Shown here: one piece after another, positions 34,745 to 42,878 of the stretch | How the letters are laid out: every line of letters starts with the position of its first letter | Position numbering within the stretch: position 1 is the first letter of the stretch | DNA from: Oscillospiraceae bacterium | Lineage (GTDB): Bacteria; Bacillota; Clostridia; Oscillospirales; WRJC01 | Assembly (NCBI GenBank): GCA_009780985.1 | Contig: WQYZ01000011.1 | Coordinates: 1 to 43,516 of the forward strand | Direction: 5' to 3' | DNA: 43,516 nucleotides | Notes under the pieces: generated by a model | Databases searched by the model: none | What the model saw: the letters and a program-made list of their open reading frames with translations, nothing else | Told to the model about the DNA's origin: nothing | Made by a program: the position numbers and the translations under genes

Positions 34745-35569
34745 ATGAAACCGAAAAATCTGAAAAAAGTTTTAGCATTAATTTTATGTTGTGCAATGTT
34801 AGGGACGTTGGGGATGTTTATGTCAGGTTGTAAGTCGTCAAACGGAGACTGGGACTATATCCAGTCCAAAGGAACAATGATAATAGGCATCACGGATTTT
34901 CCGCCTATGGACTACAAAGACGACAGCGGCAACTGGATAGGCTTCGAAGCTGATTTCGCAAACGCCGTATGCGCAAAACTGGGCGTCACAGCTGTATTTC
35001 AGGAAGTAATGGACTGGACCGCTATAGCGACGGAGCTTAGTTCCAAAAATGTAGACGCTATCTGGAATGGTATGACAGTAACGGACGACCGCGCTAAAAA
35101 CATGGATTTATCTACGCACTACATGCTTAATCATCAGGTTCTTGTAACAACGTCGGCAAATGTGGATAAATATCAGACTGCCGATAATCTGAACGGCGTG
35201 ACCGTAGATGCTGAAGACGGTTCCACCGGAGCTGATACTATGAACAGCGACCCGTTTTTCGCTCAGGCTAACAAAGTGCCCGTAGACAGCCAGATTAAAG
35301 CGTTGATGGAAGTGAAAGCCGGCACGGCGGACGTTGCCGTTGTTGATTATCTTATAGCTGAAAATGCCATAAACGCAGGCGGGGACTATTCTGATCTCGT
35401 AATTTCGCCGTATAAAACTTTCGCCGATGAAGAATACGCCGTAGGGTTCCGTAAAAACAGCCCCAATACATTGGATAAAGTCAACAGCGCGATTGCCGAT
35501 CTGAAAGCGAGCGGTGAACTTCAGACGATAGCAGACAAATATGGATTAGGCGACTTGCTGATTAAATAA
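34745..35569 (+). CDS. Polar amino acid ABC transporter, substrate-binding lipoprotein
   Basis: The 274-residue lipoprotein (lipobox MSGC, Cys29) belongs to the family 3 binding proteins that catch amino acids outside the cell. Typical text is TMIIGITDFPPMDYKDDSGN, then WIGFEADFANAVCAKLG, NMDLSTHYMLNHQVLVTT, and the closing AVGFRKNSPNTLDKVNSAI. It opens an operon with permease and ATPase in the standard order. The specific amino acid cannot be read from sequence. Confidence 0.94.
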   Translation: MKPKNLKKVLALILCCAMLGTLGMFMSGCKSSNGDWDYIQSKGTMIIGITDFPPMDYKDDSGNWIGFEADFANAVCAKLGVTAVFQEVMDWTAIATELSSKNVDAIWNGMTVTDDRAKNMDLSTHYMLNHQVLVTTSANVDKYQTADNLNGVTVDAEDGSTGADTMNSDPFFAQANKVPVDSQIKALMEVKAGTADVAVVDYLIAENAINAGGDYSDLVISPYKTFADEEYAVGFRKNSPNTLDKVNSAIADLKASGELQTIADKYGLGDLLIK

Positions 35570-35586
35570 CAGACTATTTATGAACC

Positions 35587-35616
35587 GTAGGGGCGACCCT
35601 GTGTGGTCGCCCCTAC
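35587..35616. repeat. REP-like palindrome between binding protein and permease
   Basis: GTAGGGGCGACC and GGTCGCCCCTAC form a perfect 12-bp stem with a 6-base loop, 18 bases after the binding-protein stop. It is GC-rich in AT-rich surroundings and begins with the CCGTAGGGGCG also found inside tsaC. It has no T run, so it more likely stabilises or attenuates mRNA than terminates fully. Confidence 0.75.
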
Positions 35617-35651
35617 AATAAATTTGCGGAAACGACGAGGTTATATAAAAA

Positions 35652-36290
35652 ATGTTATGGGAAGTTACTAAAAATTTACTTATAGGGTTGGGGCAGAACG
35701 GGATAATATTCGCTGTCACTCTCGTTTTGGCTTTGCCTTTAGGTATGGTTGTCACTTTCGGGGAAATGTCCAAAATCCTTCCGGTAAGATGGTTTTGCAG
35801 GTTTTTGGTATATGTAGTGCGCGGTACGCCTCTTATGCTGCAACTTTTTATAGTGCTGTATGTTCCGGGATTGGTTTTCAACACGCCGTTCCGTTCAAGA
35901 ATGATTGCGGCTTTAATCGCGTTCGTTATAAATTATTCCATGTATTTCGCGGAAATCTACAGAGGCGCAATCGAAAATATCCCCAAAGGACAGTACGAAG
36001 CGGGCAAAGTTTTAGGACTGTCAAAACAACAGACTTTTTTCCATATTATTTTATTTCAGATAATAAAACGCATAACAGCTCCTATTGGCAACGAAGTTAT
36101 AACGCTTATAAAAGACACCTCTTTGGCAAGAGTTATAGCGGTGCCCGAAATGCTTATGCAGGCTTTGAGATATACGCAACACGGATTGATATGGCCTTTG
36201 TTTTATTCTGCAGTATTCTACTTGGCGGCTACGGCTGTCGCTACATTTGCTTTCGCGCGTTTGGAAAGGAGTCTTGCGTATGCTTCTTAA
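35652..36290 (+). CDS. Polar amino acid ABC transporter permease
   Basis: The 212-residue membrane protein has about five helices and the EAA loop that docks the ATPase: EIYRGAIENIPKGQYEAGKV followed by LGLSKQQTFFHIILFQ. The N-terminal RGTPLMLQLF text is typical of HisM/GlnP-type permeases. It probably works as a homodimer, because only one permease gene is present. Its stop overlaps the ATPase start. Confidence 0.94.
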   Translation: MLWEVTKNLLIGLGQNGIIFAVTLVLALPLGMVVTFGEMSKILPVRWFCRFLVYVVRGTPLMLQLFIVLYVPGLVFNTPFRSRMIAALIAFVINYSMYFAEIYRGAIENIPKGQYEAGKVLGLSKQQTFFHIILFQIIKRITAPIGNEVITLIKDTSLARVIAVPEMLMQALRYTQHGLIWPLFYSAVFYLAATAVATFAFARLERSLAYAS

Positions 36291-36873
36291 AGTGAATAAT
36301 TTATGCAAATCATTCGGGGAAGTCAAAGCGGTCGACGATGTCAGTTTTGAACTGGAAAAAGGCGAAGCTCTTGCTGTAATCGGCCCGTCGGGCGGTGGAA
36401 AGTCCACTCTGCTCAGAATACTCAATGGGCTCGAAATTCCCGACAGCGGAACTATAGAGGGCGGCACATTCGGATTGGTGTTTCAGGAATACAATCTGTT
36501 TCCGCAGTATACAGTGTGGGGAAATATAACGCTTGCCCCGCGCCTTTTAAAAAAGAATTATTCGCAAGCCGAAGAAATATTGAAAAAAGTGGGATTATTG
36601 GATAAAAAAGATAATTATCCGTCCCAGTTGAGCGGCGGTCAGAAACAGCGTACGGCTATAGCGCGCGCGCTTATGCTTAAACCGGACGTTTTATGTTTCG
36701 ACGAACCTACTTCCGCATTGGACCCGAAATTGACAGACGAAATTGTGGATATGATAAATCAGATGAAAGGCGAACAGACGATAATAATCGTAACCCACGA
36801 TATGGACGTTATGCGCGAAACTGCCGATAAAACGGCTATTTTAGAAAACGGAAGACTAAGCTGGAGTACATAA
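36280..36873 (+). CDS. Polar amino acid ABC transporter ATPase (short form)
   Basis: Powers the importer. Walker A GPSGGGKST, Q-loop VFQEYNLFP, signature LSGGQKQR, Walker B VLCFDEPTSALD and switch THD are all intact, so it should be active. At 197 residues it is about 40 shorter than usual: roughly 20 residues are missing between the GTIEGG turn and the Q-loop, and the usual C-terminal end is absent. The ATG at 36280 overlaps the permease stop by 11 bases and has AAGGAG eight bases upstream; an upstream in-frame start at 36247 lies inside the permease gene. Confidence 0.93.
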   Translation: MLLKVNNLCKSFGEVKAVDDVSFELEKGEALAVIGPSGGGKSTLLRILNGLEIPDSGTIEGGTFGLVFQEYNLFPQYTVWGNITLAPRLLKKNYSQAEEILKKVGLLDKKDNYPSQLSGGQKQRTAIARALMLKPDVLCFDEPTSALDPKLTDEIVDMINQMKGEQTIIIVTHDMDVMRETADKTAILENGRLSWST

Positions 36874-36903
36874 TATTAAAATAACGCCTATAATTCAACC
36901 TGC

Positions 36904-36920
36904 AGTTCTATTTTAGAACT
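36904..36920. terminator. Weak hairpin after the amino acid transporter operon
   Basis: AGTTCTA-TTT-TAGAACT forms a 7-bp stem about 30 bases past the ATPase stop. It is AT-rich and has only a short T stretch after it, so its termination strength is uncertain. Confidence 0.35.
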
Positions 36921-36939
36921 TTACTGAACAATACCGTCA

Positions 36940-36968
36940 TTGACTAATTATGTTGCGCGGTTTATAAT
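36940..36968 (+). promoter_or_regulatory. Promoter of the XRE regulator
   Basis: TTGACT (36940-36945), 17 bases, TATAAT (36963-36968): 11 of 12 consensus positions, about 57 bases before the ATG at 37026. Confidence 0.75.
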
Positions 36969-37025
36969 GTATATAACGGTTGCAATCGTAAAATATAAAC
37001 ATAAATAAAAAACAGAGGTATTGTT

Positions 37026-38132
37026 ATGAATATAATTATAAGCGATAATTTAAAAGAACTGCGTAAAAAGAAAAATAATACACAGGAAGATTTAGCAGAC
37101 TTTTTAACCGTAAGCAGCGCGGCGGTCAGTAAATGGGAACGCGGTGAATGTTACCCCGATATTGAATTTTTGCCGAAAATTGCGTCATATTATGATATAT
37201 CAATGGACGACTTGTTCGGTATGGGGGAAATCAAGAAAAAAGAACGCATTGATGAATATCTGACAAAAGACTACGAAATTTTTTTACAAGAAGATGACAG
37301 ACCTGAACAACGAATAAAAAGGGTTGCTTTATGGCGCGAAGCGCAAAAAGAATTTCCCAACAACCATACTGTTTTAATGTATTTAATTTATGCGCTTAAT
37401 TATCCTGACTGTGAACCAAGCGATAATTATGAAGAAATCGTACAAATTGGCGAACGATTGATTGCGGAAAGTACAGATAGCGATATTCGCGCTAACGCAA
37501 TATATACTTTATGTAACGTCTGCGCGTTGAAAAAAGATTTTGAAAGCGCAAAAAGATACGCGAATATGGTTACGCCTTATTATAGATGTAAAGAAATTGT
37601 ATACGGACGTTGCTTAACAGGGGAAGAACGAGTTGAATACAGCCAAAAATGTATAGTGTCTTTTATCAGGGAAATTTATAGGTCATTCATAAATGATTTA
37701 TCTGGCACTAAATACAAAAGCAGTAGTATATCCGGCTATGAAGTAGTGCCAATGAATGAATTTGCTTTAAGTTTATTTCAACTTCTTTATCCTGACGGCG
37801 ATTTTGGTGATGATGAACAAGAGATAGCCATTATTTGTCATGTTCTGACAAATCAATACTCAGGCGAAAATAATGACAAAGCATTATATTATCTTGATGA
37901 AATGGCGAACCATTATGTTAAGTTTTATACGCAGGGTGATTTTAAACACACATCATTTATGGTAAACAGATTAACTTATTCGAGTTCGGTATATAATAGG
38001 TCAAAAGATTCAATAAGGAAATATATCGGGCAGATTATAAAAATTTTTGAAGAAGCAGATTACCTTGATGCAATAAAAGATGATGAACGGTACACAGTGG
38101 CGATGGAAAAACTGAAAAATTTAGTGAAATAA
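37026..38132 (+). CDS. XRE-family regulator with a helical (TPR-like) C-terminal region
   Basis: Residues 1-70 are a Cro/C1-type helix-turn-helix: LKELRKKKNNTQEDLADFL, SSAAVSKWERGECYPDIEFL and ISMDDLFGM. The remaining ~300 residues are helical, with repeat-like stretches such as FPNNHTVLMYLIYALNY, DIRANAIYTLCNVCALKKDF and DKALYYLDEMANHY, suggesting TPR-like packing for peptide or protein sensing. This architecture is common in Firmicutes, often coupled to metabolic or export functions. Its own promoter and terminator make it a single-gene unit; targets are unknown. Confidence 0.88.
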   Translation: MNIIISDNLKELRKKKNNTQEDLADFLTVSSAAVSKWERGECYPDIEFLPKIASYYDISMDDLFGMGEIKKKERIDEYLTKDYEIFLQEDDRPEQRIKRVALWREAQKEFPNNHTVLMYLIYALNYPDCEPSDNYEEIVQIGERLIAESTDSDIRANAIYTLCNVCALKKDFESAKRYANMVTPYYRCKEIVYGRCLTGEERVEYSQKCIVSFIREIYRSFINDLSGTKYKSSSISGYEVVPMNEFALSLFQLLYPDGDFGDDEQEIAIICHVLTNQYSGENNDKALYYLDEMANHYVKFYTQGDFKHTSFMVNRLTYSSSVYNRSKDSIRKYIGQIIKIFEEADYLDAIKDDERYTVAMEKLKNLVK

Positions 38133-38149
38133 AACAATATGTAAGAAAG

Positions 38150-38190
38150 AACCACAGCGGAAAATAAAAATCCCGCCGTGGTTTTATTTA
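38150..38190. terminator. Bidirectional terminator between XRE and glycyl radical enzyme genes
   Basis: AACCACAGCGG and CCGCCGTGGTT make an 11-bp stem (one A-C mismatch on the plus strand that becomes G-U on the minus), loop 12, followed by a T-rich run. It serves the convergent stops at 38132 and 38204. Confidence 0.75.
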
Positions 38191-38203
38191 TACCCATTAT
38201 AAT

Positions 38204-40402
38204 CTAATTCTGTTTTGCCGATAAAAACCTGTCTATTATCTGCTGTCTGTACTCTTTTGAAAGAGAGGCGAAAAATGCAGAATATCCCGTTACTCTGACT
38301 ACCAAATCCGGGTGGCTTGCAGGATTTTCATGCGCTTCACGGAGTTTTTGCTCGCTCAAACAGTTCATATTTATGAGCGTTCCTCCCATATGATTGTGCG
38401 TGTGAATCAGCGCGACAAGCGCGTCTATGCCGCCGTTTTTTGACAGCATATTTGTGTCAATATCGAGATGCAGAGGCGCGGAATTGCCGTAGCCGGCTTG
38501 CAGTTTTGCGACTGCGGTCGCTTTCAGGGACGGAGAGAAACTGTCAAGCCCCCTAGCAAATCCGGGGTCGGGCTCATTTGAGTGCGATATAGGCTCTCCC
38601 GCAAACCGTCCGTTCGGCGTGGCTTTCAGATTTTTTCCGTAAGAAAATATATCTCCGTGAGAGAATAATCCCGGAAGTATTTTTATATTGTGTTTGGGCG
38701 TGTTTCTTCTGCACAGTCTGACAAATTCGTCCCGGATTTTTTCAGCCCACGCAGTCGCGAGAGAATCCGGGTCGCCGAGTCTTTTTATGTTTTTCAGCAT
38801 TAATCTTATATTTTCACTGCCCTCGAAATTTTTACCCAAAACGTCGAACAGTTCGTCAAAAGACAGTTTCTTTTCTTTTACTATTCTCTGTTCTATTGCG
38901 GCAAAAGAATCCGCGACAGTGGCAAGGGCTATTCCGTCTATATTAAAATCTATTATATCGACTCCGCCCTCAGCGCAGTTCAAGCCGCGTTCTATCGGAC
39001 CGTGCATAAACAGATTATAGACGATTTCCGGCATATTACGCGATATGACCTCAAAATGTCTGTCAAATCCGTCAAGTATGCAGTCAACCATTATTTTTAA
39101 ATGATATTTGAATCTGTCAAATAAATCGTCTAAATCGTAATTTTTGTTTTGTTTAAAATCGTCCAACGCAAACGCTAATGCCTGCGCCATGTTTACTCTC
39201 GTGACATCCTGCAACGGATATTCCCTGCCGGGAATCGCAACCCAGTTGCAGCCGACTTTTGCCCTCATTCTGCCCAAAGCCGGAGCGAATCCATTTTTGG
39301 CGTACCCGTCCTCGCAGCCGATATTACACGAATAACATACGCCCGAACCGTCCTCAATCATGTATTCAAGCGAATGGCGGAGCAAAGTTTTATTGACGTT
39401 GTCATGCACTCTTATCGCAAGATTTACAGGAATATGTATATAGTGCATCGCGTCGAGGATTATAAAAGACAACCGCGACGTCATATCCCGCGAACCATCG
39501 GGGGTCAATCCCGCAATCTGCGAATAATGCGTGTCGTTGAAAAATATACTCGCAATATACCAGACCGCTTCTTCGTCCGTCAATATGCCGGACTTTACGT
39601 CTCTTTCATAATACGGGCGAAGTTTTTCGTCAAGCTGATCCAATGCGCCGCCGGAAAAATACATTCTGTCAACGCTCTGGAAATGCGCGATAAACTGGCA
39701 CGCTTCGCGCATAGTTGACGGCGGTTCTTCCGCGAGTTTGTCATTCATATCGGCGATTTCTATAAGATTTTTCATATCGTCTTGATTTTCCTCGGTTTCC
39801 GCAAGTTTTCTCGCGTGACTTGCGATTTTTTTCACCCATTCTATAATTCCCAAAACGAGTTCTTCTTCGCCATCGTAAAACGTCGTATCTGCGGGGTCGT
39901 TGAATTCGCGATAATATCTGATTTTTTCAAGTAAACCTTTCCAGCCGAGTTTCAATCCTACTTCAATATCTCCCGCGCAGTGATTCATCGCGCCGAAACC
40001 GGGCTGTGTGATATGATATTTGTCCCAGATTTTCTTTAAATCATTGGGGTAATCGTCGGGAGCGATGCCGAATGGCACCCAATTCGCGAGATAGCTTATC
40101 CACGCGCCTCCGAGCGCGCTGTTTTTGTTAGTGTACTGCGGGCTTTCGTTCAAGAATCTTCTGAAATTTACGCCTATCTCGTACATTCCCGTAACTTTGC
40201 CGTAATCTCTTGTGACAGTAGGTGTAAACTTAAAATCCGGAAAATACACAAATCCGTGGTCGTCGATATCTATACTGCCGAGGGCTTTTATTTTTTCTTC
40301 GTTGATTTTCTGCTTGTCGTCGTGCAGGGCTTTTATGCGTTTTGCGTACAAAGGCGACAAAACAACTTTTTCTTCGTTGAGAATTTTTAATATTTTTGCC
40401 AT
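38204..40402 (-). CDS. Glycyl radical enzyme of unassigned reaction
   Basis: A 732-residue member of the pyruvate formate-lyase/glycyl radical superfamily. Gly706 in RVTGYSAFFASL is the radical-bearing residue, and Cys385 in KVGCNWVAIPGREYP is the active-site thiyl Cys. Known eliminases (glycerol, choline, hydroxyproline, isethionate types) have GCxE, with Glu two residues after Cys. Here that position is Trp and no second Cys follows, as it does in pyruvate formate-lyase. The family text SGGALDQLDEKLRPYYERD is present. The ATG at 40402 has AAAGGA eight to nine bases upstream; the ATG nine codons earlier has no site. The activase is encoded two genes upstream. Confidence 0.92.
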   Translation of the reverse strand: MAKILKILNEEKVVLSPLYAKRIKALHDDKQKINEEKIKALGSIDIDDHGFVYFPDFKFTPTVTRDYGKVTGMYEIGVNFRRFLNESPQYTNKNSALGGAWISYLANWVPFGIAPDDYPNDLKKIWDKYHITQPGFGAMNHCAGDIEVGLKLGWKGLLEKIRYYREFNDPADTTFYDGEEELVLGIIEWVKKIASHARKLAETEENQDDMKNLIEIADMNDKLAEEPPSTMREACQFIAHFQSVDRMYFSGGALDQLDEKLRPYYERDVKSGILTDEEAVWYIASIFFNDTHYSQIAGLTPDGSRDMTSRLSFIILDAMHYIHIPVNLAIRVHDNVNKTLLRHSLEYMIEDGSGVCYSCNIGCEDGYAKNGFAPALGRMRAKVGCNWVAIPGREYPLQDVTRVNMAQALAFALDDFKQNKNYDLDDLFDRFKYHLKIMVDCILDGFDRHFEVISRNMPEIVYNLFMHGPIERGLNCAEGGVDIIDFNIDGIALATVADSFAAIEQRIVKEKKLSFDELFDVLGKNFEGSENIRLMLKNIKRLGDPDSLATAWAEKIRDEFVRLCRRNTPKHNIKILPGLFSHGDIFSYGKNLKATPNGRFAGEPISHSNEPDPGFARGLDSFSPSLKATAVAKLQAGYGNSAPLHLDIDTNMLSKNGGIDALVALIHTHNHMGGTLINMNCLSEQKLREAHENPASHPDLVVRVTGYSAFFASLSKEYRQQIIDRFLSAKQN

Positions 40403-40441
40403 ACTTTTATTCCTTTCAATAAAATTCATGTTTTAAAATGA

Positions 40442-40948
40442 TTATAATGCGAAATTACTTATAGAATATGAACATACATCGGCTTTTTTGCCGTATAAAT
40501 CAGAATTATATTCAATACATATAAGCTGAAAACCAAGTTTTTCCGCAAGGTGACACGATGGAATATTTTTACTGTCTATCATTGCAGTTAATTTACAAAA
40601 TTTAAGCGTTGAAAACATATAATTAATAATTGCCGACCCTGCTTCTGTCGCATATCCCATTCTCCAATATTCGGGGTCAAGATACCATCCCATTTCTCCT
40701 GTTTCATTATCATGCTTTGAAGAAACACCTATATCGCCGATAACTTTATTATTTATAGTTATAAGCCATGAAGTATCACTTATAATCCGCTCAATATGTC
40801 TGGATAAATCATCGACAGAATGAGGCATGAATGGCCCTGCATCTTTTTGTATCTCAGGACGCAACAAATAGGTTAAATTGCCAGAATCATCATTTTTTAA
40901 AGGTCTTAATATTAATCGTTTTGTCTTTAAGTACGGAGCTTCTAACAT
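40442..40948 (-). CDS. GNAT N-acetyltransferase (RimJ/RimL-like)
   Basis: The 168-residue product starts with LKTKRLILRPLKNDD, typical of RimL-type acetyltransferases, has strand text VIGDIGV, the acetyl-CoA-binding loop WRMGYATEAGSAI and the closing AEKLGF. It sits between the activase and the glycyl radical enzyme gene, with gaps of 26 and 39 bases, so it shares their transcript. Substrate unknown; its place in the unit suggests it may acetylate a pathway amine or a ribosomal or enzyme N-terminus. Confidence 0.88.
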   Translation of the reverse strand: MLEAPYLKTKRLILRPLKNDDSGNLTYLLRPEIQKDAGPFMPHSVDDLSRHIERIISDTSWLITINNKVIGDIGVSSKHDNETGEMGWYLDPEYWRMGYATEAGSAIINYMFSTLKFCKLTAMIDSKNIPSCHLAEKLGFQLICIEYNSDLYGKKADVCSYSISNFAL

Positions 40949-40974
40949 TTTAAGTTAAACCTCACAATCATATT

Positions 40975-41880
40975 TTATTCCACATTTATATTTTTTGCTT
41001 TAAACAAATTTTTTATCTCGTTCATTACATTATCGTCCGGCGTAGTAAACACGTGTACATCTTCAATCCCGAGCGATTTATATTTTCCCTCGCCGAGCTT
41101 GTGATATGCTAAAAGCTCGCACTTTGTTATATTAATCTCGCTCATAAATTCCGCAATATCCACCATTTCATCTGTATTCACATCGGGTATCACAGGCACA
41201 CGTACCCAGACAGCCGCGAGTTTTGAAAGTCTTGTTAAATTTTCGAGAATTAACCCGTTTGATATTCCCGTTAATTTTTTATGTACTTCGCTGTTATACG
41301 CTTTTATATCGTACAAAAACAAATCGCAGTACGGCAGGATTTTTTCAAAAGCCTCGAATCCGACCGCTCCCGCAGTGTCAACGGCGGTGTGAATACCGTG
41401 GTTTTTGCACGCTTTCAGAATTTCGCACAAAAAATCAACTTGTAACATAGGCTCGCCGCCGGAAAAAGTCACGCCGCCGTTTGACCGTTTGTAATATTCT
41501 TCGTCAGTGAGAATAGATTTTTCAAGTTCGGACACAGTCATCTCACAGTAAACCGGAACAAGTGCCTCCGCGTAACATTCTTTTGTGCATTTCAGGCAAA
41601 CTTTGCACTTGCTTCTGTCTATTATATGCGCTCCGTCAATAAGTTCGTGCGTTTTATTTTCGCATACATCAAAACATTTACCGCATAAAATACAATTTTC
41701 GCAGTTAAATTTTAACTGCTGTTTACTCGATATGGATTCGGGATTATGGCACCATAGGCATTTCAAATTACATCCGGAGAAAAAGACGACAGTTCTTATT
41801 CCCGGTCCGTCAAAAACCGAAAACCTCTGTATATTAAAAATTCTTCCTGATTTATTCTCGTTATTTTTTATATTATACAT
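40975..41880 (-). CDS. Glycyl radical enzyme activase (radical SAM)
   Basis: Uses S-adenosylmethionine and a 4Fe-4S cluster to put the radical on its partner. GPGIRTVVFFSGCNLKCLWC contains the CxxxCxxC triad (Cys37, Cys41, Cys44). A ferredoxin-like insert follows with two Cys sets (60, 63, 66, 69, 73 and 92, 95, 98, 102), as in activases of the non-PFL glycyl radical enzymes. SGGEP at about 140-144 binds the methionyl group. The 301-residue length is normal. The start is six bases after the lipoprotein stop with a weak ribosome site, consistent with coupling. Confidence 0.95.
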   Translation of the reverse strand: MYNIKNNENKSGRIFNIQRFSVFDGPGIRTVVFFSGCNLKCLWCHNPESISSKQQLKFNCENCILCGKCFDVCENKTHELIDGAHIIDRSKCKVCLKCTKECYAEALVPVYCEMTVSELEKSILTDEEYYKRSNGGVTFSGGEPMLQVDFLCEILKACKNHGIHTAVDTAGAVGFEAFEKILPYCDLFLYDIKAYNSEVHKKLTGISNGLILENLTRLSKLAAVWVRVPVIPDVNTDEMVDIAEFMSEINITKCELLAYHKLGEGKYKSLGIEDVHVFTTPDDNVMNEIKNLFKAKNINVE

Positions 41881-41886
41881 AAATAT

Positions 41887-42771
41887 TTATTTCACCAACG
41901 TAAGTTTTGCGAATACGCTCGCGTCTTTATATGCCACGTTTTTATCATCCCCGGGTATAAACACGCTGCCGATGAAATATTCGCGGCTGTTAGTTTCATT
42001 CGCGTCGCAGTATGCCACGGCAAATCCCATTTTTTTGCCGTCATACAACTTTACGGGGACATTATTTGTTGAATTTTCGTCGTATGTTTTGTCAAACACT
42101 TTCATTTCGACTTCCCACATGTATGTGTCGCCGTCTTTGCCTACTACATAATGCAAATGGTCGTTGTATAACTGCACCTGACCCTGCGAGTTCAAAGCCG
42201 CGACATTTGTGCCGCCGAAACTCATGTGATATGCAAAAGCGTTGTAAGTGTTCAGATAATCTCCGCTTGTTCCGTCCTCGTCGATAAATAATTCCAGACA
42301 GTCGTCATTATAAGGCTCGACGAGCGGGGTGTCTTTTCTTGTCGTACTTATATAATTGTCAACTATTTCGACTAAATAATAAAGCCTGTCTTCCGTCCAT
42401 ACTATTTTATACCTTCCCGAATAGACGCTGGGGTCGGGAAGTTTATCTCCGAGCCATAACTGGTCTATCGGTTTCCACTCCGCTTTTTCCCAAGCCGCGT
42501 CGTCGCCTTTGCCGTCTATTACAGGAGCCGCATCAGCAAAAGGGGCTGTGTAATCATATAACCCTGCGGCGGTGGGATTTGCGTCGTCTGAAGTGGAATT
42601 TAAGACAGATGTTGTCGTATCGGAAGTGTCAGACGCTGATGTATTGATAGTACTCTGTTGTGTGCTGTCAGTATCGGTATTGCTTTTGCAGCTGAATAAA
42701 CTTGTCAGCAATAAAGCTGGTATCAATATGCAGCATATACGTTTGAAAATGTTTTTTCTGCTTTTTTTCAT
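41887..42771 (-). CDS. Lipoprotein with a CBM9-like carbohydrate-binding domain
   Basis: The 294-residue product has a lipobox ending at Cys28 (SLFSC), then a Ser/Thr/Asp-rich linker to about residue 70. The rest resembles the CBM9/DOMON-like sandwich: APVIDGKGDDAAWEKAEW, YYLVEIVDNY, DDCLELFIDEDG, and a C-terminal FAVAYCDAN. It would hold sugar or another ligand at the cell surface. AGGAG lies seven bases before the ATG. It opens the activase/GNAT/glycyl radical enzyme run, an unusual association. Confidence 0.88.
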   Translation of the reverse strand: MKKSRKNIFKRICCILIPALLLTSLFSCKSNTDTDSTQQSTINTSASDTSDTTTSVLNSTSDDANPTAAGLYDYTAPFADAAPVIDGKGDDAAWEKAEWKPIDQLWLGDKLPDPSVYSGRYKIVWTEDRLYYLVEIVDNYISTTRKDTPLVEPYNDDCLELFIDEDGTSGDYLNTYNAFAYHMSFGGTNVAALNSQGQVQLYNDHLHYVVGKDGDTYMWEVEMKVFDKTYDENSTNNVPVKLYDGKKMGFAVAYCDANETNSREYFIGSVFIPGDDKNVAYKDASVFAKLTLVK

Positions 42772-42814
42772 CGGGTTTCTCCTAAAATAAATATATACCG
42801 GAATTGCATTTGCA

Positions 42815-42846
42815 AACAGGACTGTATTGGATTATACAGTCCTGTT
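42815..42846 (-). terminator. Hairpin separating the DUF362 gene from the lipoprotein unit
   Basis: AACAGGACTGTAT and its complement form a perfect 13-bp stem with a 6-base loop, 32 bases past the DUF362 gene stop. The T run after it on the minus strand is short. Confidence 0.6.
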
Positions 42847-42878
42847 GAATCGGAATTTGAAAGAACATTTTTATCTGT

